DNA of 64,000 bases, from contig CM069432.1 in NCBI GenBank assembly GCA_035610365.1, forward strand, positions 223,718,532-223,782,531. Direction: 5' to 3'. A model generated the notes under the pieces. It was given only the letters and a program-made list of their open reading frames with translations, did not search any database and was not told where the DNA came from. This DNA comes from Aquatica leii (lineage: Eukaryota > Arthropoda > Insecta > Coleoptera > Lampyridae). Both the position numbers and the translations under genes were made by a program. Below are positions 11,894 through 24,126 of this stretch, in pieces; positions within the stretch are counted from its first letter, which is position 1; each line of letters starts with the position of its first letter.

Positions 11894-12231
11894 TTAATAT
11901 AAAGCTATAGGACTGTAAAAGCATTTGTGCAGTTACAGTAGAGTGTTCAATTGTTCATATACTGCTGAAGAGCGCTAAAAAGGCGAAACGACCGTTCAGT
12001 GGTTTACTCTAGCGGCATTTTTACATTTGCATTGACATTGTTACTTTACAATGTTTATACGTTGTAATTTTAGCCGGCGGTTTATTTAAAACTTGTTTGA
12101 ATTACGCTGGTATAAAATTAGCTTTAAACGTTTCCATCTCTATAGCGATTATTATTATTATTTATACATGGTAAATTTGCACTATAAGATGACTCCGCCA
12201 TTATATTTCACTCATGTTGATAAATTATTAA

Positions 12232-14300
12232 CTTCTTATTGCAGTTCGGTTTCAGTAAGAGATTTCGATATCTTAAACATGAAGTTACTAAACTTCTTAA
12301 TGCAATGTATACGAGTATTTACACTTACTAATTTTTCATAAATTGTAGAAAGTGCGCAGTAATTAAAAATATAATTATTTGAAGTATCTCACTTATTTGA
12401 AATGTTAATTATTAATTGTAAATTATTATTCATTAATACAAATGTTTAGAAATTTGTCAAAGCAAGCAGATTAGCAAATAATTATAGCGATTATAATGAC
12501 AGCAACCGTACCTAAAGGTAATTATGATATAAGATTAAATTAATTCTTGTTAAAATTAGAACGATAGCAAAAAAATTAGAAGTGAATTAAAATTGAGTTC
12601 GATCATTTTTACTACATCCTTCTTCTAATGATAAATTGTGTTGAACAAAATTTACTAAAATGATGAATTAACTTAATATTATTTTATACTACGTTCCCTT
12701 CTCACTGTTTTGTAGTTTATAAACGTTGAAAAAAATATATTAAATTTTGTACTAAAAATGCGTTTCTAATACTTGTAAAATACTTACACTTTTTGTATTA
12801 ATAAAGTCAAAAATAATTTTTGACAGAAAGCATAGTGGTATACTATTCGTTAACACATGCTAATATTTAAAAATTATATTTAATTAAAAAAAATTGACAC
12901 ATAAAATTAATGTATAATTACGTTAATGTTAAAATAAAAAAAAAATTGATGCTAATTTATACAATTGGCATTAATAAAATTAGTAATGTCCTTGGTCACT
13001 TGTAAAAGAATATAAATTTAAAAATTGAGTTACATTTTGAAAGCCTTTGTTTAAATTAAGTCAGTATATGTAAAATACTAAAAGTTTTGTAATAAAAAGT
13101 TATAGCTGTTCGTTTATATAAAACATTATAACTAATCTAATTTTTTCAAGAACGAGTCCTACCAAAAATATATCAAGTAAGTTTTTCTTACAGATTATTC
13201 TGAATTATATACTATAACCATTGTTGTATGACGCGTTTATGATCAAAGTTGTTTATGTTTGTATGTATAATACATTTATATTTAAAATTATGTTAAAGTT
13301 TATCTTCACTACACGTGTATAAAATAAATTTCTAAAAAATACATACCGTTGTTTCATAAAAAAATTTAAATATTCATAAAATGTAAAATATAACTATAAA
13401 AGATTATAAAAAATAATGTAGAAACTGTTCAATATTTTGTAAAAGCATTAAATAAAATATTTAGATTTACTGCGTTTAAAAAAAAAACATAGTAATTTTT
13501 TTTACGTTAACTATCAACAACAAATAATTTAGTAGTATTAAAAAATTTTAATGGATAACAAGTAAAATGATTATTAAAAATAGGTTTGATTAATTAGGTA
13601 CGATTGGGTAATCAGAAAAAAATTTTGGTTTCCTCTTTAGTAATAAACAGCAAGAATAAGTCGAAATTATTGTATTTTGTAATAATAATTCACATAACAA
13701 ATTATTAATTAAAAAATTAAAATTAAACAAAGTTTACTGCATGTACAAACGATAATAAAATTTTATCTTAAAAACAGTTAAAAATTATAATTTTTTATAA
13801 AGAATTAAAAAAAAAGTAAAACTAAAATAAATAAAAAGCAGTAAATGTTTAAGCGTTAAATTGTAGGTGTATAATTGAACATCAATTGCCATCTAATTAT
13901 GCATTTAAATACGAATATAACTTAATCGTTTAATTGACAAGCTATCAATAATCAATTAATTGTTTGATTAATGTTAAAGTTAATCAAAGATTAAATGTCA
14001 ACAGCAAGAGTTTTACTTAATTAGTAATATTTGCGTATTCAATTAAAATTAAAGCATTTTAATAATATAGACACTTTATTAATTATTGTTACAACTAATT
14101 AGAAAAATTATATTTAATATAAAATTTTTTTAAATTTTCAATGAACACTTTTACTGTTGACTCAAAGTTAACATATCTTTAAAAATTATTATAAAGTTTG
14201 AGACAATACACTACAAAAAATAAAATAAAAGTAAATATGTAGTTTAAATTTATTTTTACATATAATTTCCAAAATAGAAAAAATAGTATAAAGCATACGT
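12232..14300. other. AT-rich stretch, nothing recognised
   Basis: Very AT-rich DNA with long A and T runs and no reading frame above about 80 codons that resembles a protein. Confidence 0.6.
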
Positions 14301-14399
14301 TTCATAAGACATTTTGGCGCATTCGGCCATTACAAAACTCCACGCTTGGCGGGTCGTTTTCTAAACTTGGTCTCGTGCGCTAAAATGGACCCTTATGAA
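14301..14399. repeat. 99-bp foldback (inverted repeat)
   Basis: TTCATAAGACATTTTGGCGC at the left pairs imperfectly with GTGCGCTAAAATGGACCCTTATGAA at the right, written here as two parts: GTGCGCTAAAATGG and ACCCTTATGAA. The loop is moderately GC-rich against AT-rich flanks. It could be a miniature transposon; no target duplication is clear. Confidence 0.5.
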
Positions 14400-16200
14400 T
14401 CTAGTCCTTTAATATACTATTATACAATTGCGTGGTATAAAAATTCTGCGTTTTTGGGATAATAGGACCGTTTATATATTGCGTAAATATTATATATTGT
14501 TGTAAATGTACAGTGGCGCTTTAATTCAATTTTTAATACACTAACAAAAATCAAAACACTAGATGGCGATAAACATACAGATAGGTTTTTAATATTTTTA
14601 TTACATAATTTTAAGCTAGTATTCGGTAGATAGCATCACCTTAGATTACTAATACTTGGCTAATACAATCAATCTATTAACATGATATATGCTGATTATC
14701 AAAAGTATAAAACCGAATAACAGTGCGTCTTTGATTTGCTTTCAAGTTATAATAACATTGGTATTTGTTAATAAACTTTCTTTTATTACAAAAAAATTGA
14801 AAAGTTGCATTGGAAATAATATTGTTTTAAAAAAATTAAAAGCATCATCTGAAATAAAGAAAGTAGGAATTACTGATTGATGTAAAATTTGATGTGTATA
14901 TCTTAAAAATTACTAAATGTGTTTTCAACACATTTTGGGCGTACTCCCGGTATTACTATAATTTTGTAGATGATATTGAGGAGGATTTATTAATTAAATA
15001 AGAGAAAAAATTAATTAACAATACAATCTAAATAACAATATAAAATTCGAGATTATTAAAACTTTAAAACAAGATAATGAATGTTTCTTTGTTATACTTT
15101 GTTACATAAAAATGAATGAAAATTTGAAGTTTTTGATGTACGGTTTTTATTGTAGACCCCTCAATTTAACAAAAAAATTGTTTGCAAAAAATTGCTGGTA
15201 ATATAACATTTATTGTTTAAACCGTAGTATTGATAAGAACCAGAAAAAACGCTTTTAAACAAATTTGTTCCTGAAATCGCAAAAAATTGCTGTTGAGGAG
15301 TGAAAACACTTCTATCATTTTTTTGTTTGTTTTATTTCTAACTATTTTTTATATACCAAATTCTTAGTATTCTACATGATTTATTTTGATATAACCTCAT
15401 GCCTTATGCGCAATTCCTAATTGGGGGTACAATACTAACTTTATAGTGAATGGTTGGATGCTATCACTAAATAATTAACATAAGCCGCCCACCTAGAAAG
15501 TTAAGCTTTTAATTGCTTCAAATGAAACAATAAACTATAATTTTTGTATATAACTAAATTAATTGACTTCGGGACACTACACTGCTTGTTAGTTGCTAAC
15601 ACACGCGTGGACACCTTAGTAACAAGTCGTTTCATTGTCGTTATCGCCGGTTTAATGGCTTAATGGTTACTAACCTAACTACACCATTTTTTTTCAGAAT
15701 GAGCCTTGATGATTTGCCCTAATTATCATTTGAGTGGCGGCAAATTATCTTCTCGTACGAAAACCGAACTACGTAGGATTACAGTTGAATCACCATGTTG
15801 CTTTTATTGATTTTTGGTTTGCAGTGTGTCAAAATATGTTTTACTTTAACGGTTCCAAAAATGTGGCGTTAACCGTTGAACGCGTTGAAATTTAGATAAT
15901 TGCGTTTCCAAAATGTCACTACACCAAAGTAACCTACTCATAACTAAGCTTTACCACCCGATACATTTTTGAAAATATTTTTGATAGTTGTTTTTAAATT
16001 TTAAAAATGATTACGCAAAACGTTCTCGGATACATTGTCATATGTTCTGGTAGTGGAAATATTTTGAAAACATTTTGGGGACATATAAATCAAAATTTTC
16101 AAATTCCCTGTGTTAATCTGTATGCTTCAAAACCTCCGAAACACACGGTATAAACAAGTCAAAAAAATATAGAGAAAAATTGTTATTTTTTAACGTATCT
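14400..16200. other. AT-rich stretch without recognised genes; CTCF-like word at 14552-14565
   Basis: No coding signal. The word ACACTAGATGGCGA at about 14552-14565 resembles the CTCF core motif. A less AT-rich patch at about 15565-15800 may be an old repeat, but I cannot classify it. Confidence 0.5.
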
Positions 16201-16229
16201 TGCTTTCTTTTCAAAATATGGAATTTTTT

Positions 16230-16270
16230 TCAAAAAAAAATCGTCGTAGGCAGGATTCGAACCGAGGATT
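16230..16270 (-). other. tRNA-like B box with T run (possible SINE scrap)
   Basis: On the - strand GGTTCGAATCC, a perfect pol III B box, is followed by CTGCCTACGACGA and a long T run. No A box or folding acceptor stem is visible upstream, so this is not a tRNA gene. It could be a remnant of a tRNA-derived SINE. Confidence 0.35.
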
Positions 16271-16379
16271 ATATATGGAGTTATTTAAATAAATTGTTAG
16301 GAAGAATTAATTCTATAAGAAACTGTAAAAATAATTAGAATAGTTTACATACAAAATTATATAAGAAAAACTGTTAAAA

Positions 16380-16665
16380 ATGACGGATACACCCACTTCC
16401 GGCTTCTTTATCAAACCCATTTTTTGATAGAACCGAGAAAATATAAAAAGGCCAGCTCCATACCAAATTTCAAGTTACTAGGATTTTTGGTTCAAGAGTT
16501 GTAGTGGGTACATCGTTACACATAGACACACACAGACAACCAAAATTTTTTTGTCAAAAATACATTTTTCTGATTCAGGAGACCTTGAAACGTAAAATTA
16601 AACAATACAAATTTTTTGAAAATAAATTGCGATCGCTATACTGTCCTTATAGGAAAGTAAAAATA
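16380..16665 (+). repeat. Unclassified dispersed-repeat fragment
   Basis: It contains ACCAAATTTCAAGTTACTAG, then GGTTCAAGAGTTGTAGTGGG, an ACACACACAGACA run, and ends CTTATAGGAAAGTAAAAAT. From memory this series of words recurs in insect interspersed repeats. I cannot name the family. Confidence 0.4.
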
Positions 16666-17529
16666 TAGATGACAGATAGTCCACATTATGACGCATTGCA
16701 TATTTTCAGTTGCAAAGCACTAACCTTTTATTGTACAAACGGGTTTCTTAACTTTACAAAAAGTTTGGATTGCAACAGATAATTCATTTTTCCCACTTTT
16801 GGCTGTTGTATTACTTACAAATAATACTTTATAACTTCTTGTTTTGTTTGTGTATGACAATATTATTTTTAATACGCAAACACATCTTACCTACAACTCC
16901 TGTTGATCATAAAACCTTCTGCTTCTGAAGTTGGAAAGCTTGATACCGTTTCCTTGAATGCTCAAAACAAGATTTCAAATGGAAAAATTGTTAGTCTGAA
17001 GAAGCAGAACCTTTCATCCTCAATACCATTAAAAAATAGCACCAATTCATAAATTAGTAGTTAAGCTTTTAAATAAGCAGACTTACAGTTTAATCGTGTA
17101 AACAAAAATTACAAGGGAAGATAGCAAAAATTGTCGTTTTTCTTCATTCTACACAAAAGTATAAAAACGGCAAATTTAATTAAAATTTGCGGGACGTTTG
17201 AAAATTTTGTGAACAAATTGATTACTATTTAAGTTTAATAAAATTAAGTAAAATTAATTAATAAATAATTGTACTTGCTTACTGTTGAAATACAAATAAA
17301 ATGAATTTGAAAACTAATTTTCTGCAAAAAAATACACAACTTGTAGTTCTGCAGTTTATTTTAAGTTTAATAAGAATCTAATAAAGCATAAATATGTACA
17401 TATATTTTAAATATAAAACACAATAACAACCTTAATTATTACAAAAACTTTAAATGCAGAAGAAAAAAAACTTTGATAATTATTGTCAATAATACATTGA
17501 TATTATTAAAATTTAAAAAAAGTTAAAGA
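16666..17529. other. AT-rich stretch, nothing recognised
   Basis: No reading frame or repeat that I can assign. Confidence 0.5.
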
Positions 17530-18090
17530 AAATGCTTGTTTTCTTCTTCTTTAAAACTTTCTTCCTCTTCAGTTGATGAACCTGTATTTATTGAAATGAT
17601 AAAATTTCTACAGTTTCATCGAGTAACTCATCACGTTTTTCATTTCATTAGTCACATATTTAACATGTGTACAACATTTTTTCCAATCTGATACATTTAT
17701 TTCTGCAAATGCACTTTGCACTAAATATTCAATTTTACTGTTACGTTAAAATACATTGTTTACAGCAACTTTAAGCTTTGCCAAACTCCATATAAGATCG
17801 ATTGGGTGGCTTATTTATTTAAACACATAAGGTGCATTATCTATTACTACAATGCCATTTGAAAATAACTTTGAAATTAAAAGTTTTTTTACTAAGTTAA
17901 AAAAAACTGCGTGGTTTATGTTATTGTAGTAATCTCCGAATTAACTTTTTTATTTAAACATCAAAAAACCATACAAAAATCTGCATGCACTATAATATGC
18001 CCTAGACTTGCTTTATGTGTTCGATAAACTTCTAGTTCCTCTTCAGATTGCAAACAATTGCCGACTGGATATAAGTTACATTCAAGTATG
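17530..18090 (-). pseudogene. Tc1/mariner (IS630-type) transposase relic
   Basis: Read on the - strand. Near 18000-18060 the frame gives EEELEVYRTHKASLGH. Near 17900-17960 a SKVNSEDYH-like piece appears across frames. Near 17810-17870 the second catalytic aspartate motif is clear (SNGIVVIDNAPY), and near 17755-17805 the third catalytic motif appears as HPIDLIWSLAKLKVAV, where families usually have NPIE, so the catalytic glutamate is an aspartate here. The stretch between the two motifs is far too short, so about fifty residues are missing. A C-terminal W.KC..HV-like motif follows near 17670-17690. The relic has stops and shifts and no N-terminal DNA-binding part, so it is dead. No inverted termini were found. 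Confidence 0.75.
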
Positions 18091-21000
18091 TCACTGCTTT
18101 TCTGTTAGCGCCGAAGTCATTGTTATGTCGTAATTAACGTAAATGACGATAACGCTTTACAACATTGTAGTTTTTTTGTGATAATAATTTGCTGTGGTTA
18201 AATTTTTTTATGGTTTTATTCTGCATTTTGTTAACCAACATGGGAATTTTGTTATCTTGTGTAAGTTTCATGAACTGTTGGTTTTAATATACCGGTGGCC
18301 GTACTGCCTAAAGTTTGTAACGAGTGGAACGAAAGTGTAACAATAAAGTAGTTTGTCAATTCACCTCATTTGGCTAGTTCTCGGAGATAATTGTAGGTTA
18401 AGATGTTAGCACCTAATCTGTTATTCCGTTGTCTTGCGCCACTTTTCTTTGCGAGTAGAGAAACAAAAAAAGTTTGGGCTGGAGAAAGCTACCCAAACCC
18501 GCAACACGTGTGCATTGAGAATAAAACAGCAGAACTATGTGACAAAATTATAACAACGATTTATTTAGGACTAGCACTGAATCACAGTAAGACATCAAAG
18601 AAGCAAATAAACGAAAAAGTATCACAGCGAAATTCAAAGCTAATTGTCTAGTCGTCGGTACACATCTAATTATAAGTACATAAATCATTCATATGTTGTA
18701 GCTATGCAATTAATAACTACAGTATATAATATAAATAGAACTAAAATTACAGTTAACTTTAAGTAATAATTTGTGATTGTAGATCTAGAAATTAAGAAAA
18801 ATTTCCCTAGATTGAAATACGAGAAAAAAAATTAAACTCAAAAGTTCCGTATCAAACAGTTAAAATTAAAGTTGTGTAAACACGTTTGCGGCTGACTTAA
18901 GTAGATCTTTGTTTCAATTTCAACACGAAAACTAACAACGAGCAGGTTTTGCAGCGGTATTATACGTTCTGCATCGAGGGGAATTTTCCCGAGTGCTGAT
19001 CTGTAACCTGCGACAAGCAAAAATATTTAACGTAAAAATTACTCTACTGTGTACTGCTCCCCTTACGGTAGAAAAACTTATTAGCAATTGAAATTGCTAG
19101 CCAACACGCGACTATGAGTGGAAAGTTACTTATCCTTCGGTCAAAAATGTACTAAAATGTATTTTAGGTCGTTACAAGATATTTTTGTAAAACCACTACT
19201 TTTTTTCTCTTTAGAGTAAAGTTTTAAGTTGCCTATTTTAGATATTCTTGTTTCAGCCCTAATAATAACAATAACTATTTACAAATTATTTTTAGACATT
19301 CAAAATTATTTAATCTTTTTAATGAAAAAAAAAATCAATTTTCTTGACGCGGTAGCAGTTAACTCGGTTGCTTTTTCTAATAGAAATGACCGTACATCAA
19401 CAACGTTGTTATTGATGTTTGGGGCTTCAAAATAAACCATTTTCTTTGATTTTTTAGTCATTAATCAGTTAGTTATTAATCAATGCTATTGAATTAAATA
19501 ATTAGAAACCAAAACTAATTTTGAGATTATCTGCACTATGTTTATTGTAAATCTATGTTTATTTTTTTGTAATATGTACCACTTCTACAAATAAGATAAT
19601 CGCAGTATTGACAAAAACTCTTAAGTGAAGGAAATAAGCAAAAATTACAGCGATTTGCAAAATCATAATTGACAAGTCGATCGATACAGAACTTATCTCT
19701 TGGATTGTATCAATTTCTCAAATGCGATAAGTCGGACGATTTACCGATTAAACTACGATTTTAATTTACATTTACAGCACATTGCATACGTTATAAAACC
19801 GGACAAAGGCAAAGTCTTGTAACAAAACTACTATCGTTTTGATTTTGAAGAAAATGCAACCGCATTTCGGTACTAAGAAAAAACATTATTTACTTTAGTG
19901 CAATTGTCATAAAGTTACGATTGATAAATGTTTAATTAACAAAAGTACAAAACACGGAAACTAGAATAAAGCAAACAATAAAAACAGATTTTATCTTATG
20001 CTGTGATAAAAATCACTTTATTTATGAATTATTTAATAAGACACATTAACAGTATCAGATAAAGTTAACTCTTGTAGAAACTTTGTAACTATAATTAAAT
20101 TCATAAATGTAAAAATTTTAAACATAATAATATTCCTGTGAGAATTGTTTAGTTTCTGTTTTGATAACCGCTATAGAATAACAAACGATCCTGTACAAGA
20201 AAGTCAAATACACTATACAAGCGCAAATCTTATCTTATGTAACTAGAATTTATGTTCGTTCGTAAATCTGAACGGTGCATGTAACGTTAGAACATTGACA
20301 AATATTGTATGAGAAAGAAAGGAAATAGTGTATCGATTCACTTACGTTTAAACCAAATGTAAGTGGATACAATTCAATTTAACTAACTGATTTATACTCA
20401 AAGTTTTCACGTTGGCTAAAGTATATTGAACTAGTTTTATTTAAAGTGCATTTTATAAATTCTGTCATTGAATATATATTCTTTGCGTTTCAAATAAAAA
20501 TATTATTTAGAACAACCGTTTCTTTTCGTAAAAAGCAGTTTTACTAAAAATTTTTTATTAGTTATTAAATTAAACCGTTTGTATAAACATAAAATTAAGT
20601 TATAACTAAACAAATAATTAAAAGTAATAGTGGAATAATTGAATAAAGATTTTTATAAAAAAAATTAGAAAATTGTATAACAAAAAATATTTATCTTTTA
20701 AATATAAAAGAAAATTACAAAGTAAAACCATTATAATTTTATTTTATAGTATAATTTGATTTAACGTTAAGAAAATAATAAAAATCTTTGTTTTATTTTA
20801 TTTTAATGTTTTGATTAAAAAACAATTGCATTTATCAAGTATACATTTTACAAAGTTAAATTTGTTTTGAAGATTCTAATTTTAACAAAATTAAATAAAA
20901 GTGAAAAAGTAATCCAACAAATAACAAAAATTTCACAAAAGCATACAAGCAACATTAACGGTTTCAAATCTAAATAAGAGTGACAATGACTCAATTGACA

Positions 21001-22185
21001 AAATTAAAACAAACATTACTTAATGATGAAATAACTTAATAAAATCAAAACTCTAAAAGTACTAAAAAAAACTAAAACTGTAGAGTAATACTAAAAACAT
21101 TTAAATTAAAAGTATAATATATTAATTTTTATTGTATTCTATTAGTTAAAGTTAACATTTGTTGTTTTTGTAGATCTATATCTATTTCGTATTGTATAAA
21201 AATAAAACCAAAATATAATTTAATAAAATTTTAATAAAATATAGAAATTTGTGATTAATGTATTGTCACGGAATTATAAAATATGAAATGGTTGCTTTAT
21301 TCTCATAATAAAAAAATTGAAAAGAAATGATATATTGCTTTTTAATGTTTGCATTTACAAATATTATTACTTTTATTGATTTTTGACTTATTTTGGAGCT
21401 ATTGTATAAAATGTGTTTTTAAATAATTTTTAATAGTAAATTATTTATTAATTTTAAACTACTTGATTTTGTTATTAATTGTAAATTATATAGTAGTATG
21501 AGATCCGAAGAGAGATCGTCCTTTACCCATCTCCTTGCCAGTTGAAAAGTATGTTCTGTTAAATATTATTAATAAACAGATAAATTGCAATTGTCTTGCC
21601 TTTTAAAGTATGTTTATGGCTATACTTAATTAAAGAAAAACTATAATTAAAACTTTCGTGCATGTTTCCTTCTCTTGTTTACCGCACGAATTGAGTACAA
21701 ATCGAAGTTATAAAGCACAAGAATCCTGCAAAGGCTGTATCGCTTTCTTGTTTCTGTTCTTTATTACCGGACAAACAGGTATAAACAGGTAAGTTGATAC
21801 AAGTGATTGCACTGATCTGAGATCTAATTCAAACAAACATAAAAATAAAGATAATTTTATTGCAAACACGATAGTATGCTATTGTCTCCAAAAAACGGTT
21901 CATGAATAACTATTGTCAGACTTTAAAATTTAAAAATCGAAACAAGCCAAGATATGTTTAACATTTCCACTGGGAGTAATGCCACCCAATCTTTTTTCGT
22001 GTGATGGTGAAATGTTAAAAACAAACAAATCAGCGTTAAACAACACTTTAAAATCGCAAATCGAATTAGTTGTGCCAGCAAATATTGACACAAACTTTTC
22101 AAAAAATCTTAGAATCTACACTTATAAAACTTTGTTCCACAAACGCTGCAGAAATATATTTAATTTTTGATTGCTATTTTCTAGG
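18091..22185. other. Long AT-rich stretch without recognised genes
   Basis: An 82-codon open frame at 18403-18651 on the + strand and a 68-codon frame at 19229-19435 resemble nothing I know. A small perfect palindrome TAGCAATTGAAATTGCTA lies near 19081-19099. The rest is A/T-run rich. I see no splice-bounded exon series or conserved motif. Confidence 0.5.
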
Positions 22186-22299
22186 GGCGTGCGAGCCTTC
22201 GAAATTTTCTAACCGAACCAAAGTCGAAGTAACAGTTCGAGTTCGGATCAAAAATTATTTTTGAACTTTTCCAGAAAGCAAGTAAGCTTAAGACAAGTT

Positions 22300-22990
22300 T
22301 GCTTTTAGCTTGCCTTTTTCGTGCCAAGTTTAAGAATCTTGCTGTATCCATTCAGCATTATTGGTAATATTGGCAACTTTGACAACACGCTTGAGAAATT
22401 AGAGTAACGGGCTGTAAACTTGCAGAAAACTTTCTTTTGCAAATTTGCAGTACGCTGGCGTAAACGCATAAATACCGGCGTATGTCTCGCCATATTTATG
22501 TCAATTATTGTGTTTACTCATCGTATAGTTTTTAAGTAAGTATTATTGCATTTTAGTGCACTTATTGGTTAGTATAGCTATTGCGATTAAAAATTTTAAA
22601 TAATTTTGCAAACACTAGTAACCGAGTTCGAGACTATTGTATAGTAATATTTCTGAAAGTTTGACAAATTCCCATGACAAGCAATATTAATATGTCTGCA
22701 AGTAAGTAAATCTTGCGATTACATGTTTTAATGGTATTTTTACGAATTTAAAACCTTGCCATGACAAAAGACTATAACGTTTCTGCAAATTCAAAACTCG
22801 TCATGGCAAGGCGTAACAATATTGTTGCAAGTTTGTCGATACAAGGTTGTCGCAAGCTTGTTATTGCTTTCTTAGTTAACTTCCAGCAAACTTGCTGCAA
22901 GTCTCCAAATTTGTCATAACCATATTGCTGCAAGTTTTATAGTAGTCACGATAAACTTGCTGCAATCTTGATACAAGCTTACATTGCTGT
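22300..22990. repeat. Field of imperfect repeats around TTGCTGCAAG
   Basis: Short related words recur at irregular spacing: ACTTGCAGAAAAC, TCTGCAAGTAAG, TCTGCAAATTC, ATTGTTGCAAGTTTG, AACTTGCTGCAAGTCTCC, ATTGCTGCAAG, AACTTGCTGCAATC. Several are preceded by CATGACAAG or CATGGCAAG. The core CTTGCTGCAAG is nearly palindromic. This looks like an eroded tandem array with a unit of roughly 40-90 bp. Confidence 0.5.
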
Positions 22991-23029
22991 TTGAGTTACT
23001 TCGAACTTTCTGCCAAATTAACTAGGGCA

Positions 23030-23923
23030 CTATCAGCACTTTATGTATTAAAAAATCTCCAACGTATCCTTCTGCAACAACCTGTTGTTAGCCAAAATAG
23101 TAGTAAAGATTCTCCTAACACTGTGGCCTGTGTAGTCTTTGCAGTGATTCAGATTTAAAATTTTTTATTGGTATAGCGGATAAAGTATGCTTGGCTACTA
23201 CTTGATGTACACATTTACCATTACCATAACGCAAAAAGCATTTACTTTTTTTGGTATTAGTGAACTTCATGTATTTTTCAAGAATCTTGAAGCAGGTAAC
23301 CGTTTCACTGAAACCAGTTACCACGATATATCGGGGAATTTAGTTCTTGGATTGCAGAATCTTAACAATTCTTAAATCAGGTTTAATTTGAACTTCCTTG
23401 TAATTCAAATGATAAAACTCATCGGTTCGACAAGCACCGGCAACCCCCAAAAGCATTGCAACTTTCATCAAGAAAAATGCGTGGTCCGGGGCATTACACA
23501 GAAACCTCGTTACCTCTTCCTTGGTAAAAATGTTAGCCTTTTTAGGAATATACCCATGATTTTTTTTCTTGAAGAATAAAATGACCTCTAAAATAGTAGG
23601 AAACATTTAGCAAAATTAAAATCTTATATAGATACGTATACTTGCTTGAAATGTCGAGATTTTCATTAGCATAAAACGTTAATTTCAACATTAAATATTC
23701 ACTCCACTAGCTAGTTGGAAATCTTAGATTCCATGCCCTGTCGTTAAAATATGCCAAAAGCACAGTTTCATTATTTTCATTAACATTTTTGGAATTGCAC
23801 TATTTTCTAAAATATGTACATGTTTGCTCATATTGACTTTGACATTTCTGACAGTAACGACGCTCGAGCTGCATTAGCACTACTTTCGATTTCAGAAAAA
23901 TTTTTCTCGTTCGAATCACTCAT
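23030..23923 (-). pseudogene. Crypton-type tyrosine recombinase relic
   Basis: Read from about 23923 on the - strand. The start MSDSNEKNFSEIESSA resembles the N-terminus of insect Crypton-like recombinases. Next comes VLLAYFND near 23735-23760 and the helix ENLDISSKYT near 23645-23675. Then KKANIFTKEEVTRFL and MLLGVAGACRTDEFYHL near 23400-23540 hold the first catalytic arginine (GACR). KYMKFTNTKKSKCFL and GKCVHQVV near 23200-23290 follow. YTGHSVRR near 23110-23140 is the H-x-x-R box, and VAEGYVGD near 23060-23085 contains the likely nucleophile tyrosine. These lie in different frames with stops between, so the gene is dead, but almost the whole catalytic order R, H-x-x-R, Y is still visible. 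Neighbouring sequence shows no clear termini; Cryptons lack inverted repeats. Confidence 0.8.
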
Positions 23924-24126
23924 TGTACCGATTACAAAGTAGTTTTATGATAAAAAAATATTATACTAAATTTGTTTGTGTACAAACTTCGTGCCACAGC
24001 AACTAATCAATCGGCAAACTTGATTACGGCAGTAAATTTTTTATTATAGAGAATTAGTATTATATACCCAAATATTTAGTACATATTATTAGAGTTAATT
24101 TCTGTGGTAGTGAGAAAAACGTAATG
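23924..24126. other. AT-rich spacer
   Basis: No recognised feature. Confidence 0.5.

Larger units (their letters stand above)
9549..12231. repeat. Three diverged tandem repeat units, one junction split by piggyBac
   Basis: Unit A (about 9549-9778), unit B (9779-10063) and unit C (11894-12231) share a common series of words: GCATTGACAT, a TTTTA.CC..G.GGTTTATTCAAAAC block, TATTATTCATACAT, CACTCAT and a terminal TTAATATAAAGCTATRGGACTG. The units differ by many substitutions and indels, so they are old. Units B and C were adjacent before the piggyBac element at 10064-11893 entered the TTAA between them. The source of the repeat is unknown; it codes for nothing I recognise. Confidence 0.7.

Noticed and set aside
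16230-16270. A tRNA gene
   Set aside because: The B box is perfect but there is no A box, anticodon arm or pairing acceptor stem.
18403-18651. 82-codon frame as a host gene or exon
   Set aside because: No recognisable domain, no neighbouring exon-like frames, no support for the start.
22185-22265. hAT transposon end (GGGGCGTGCGAGCC)
   Set aside because: No matching inverted partner or 8-bp duplication was found nearby.
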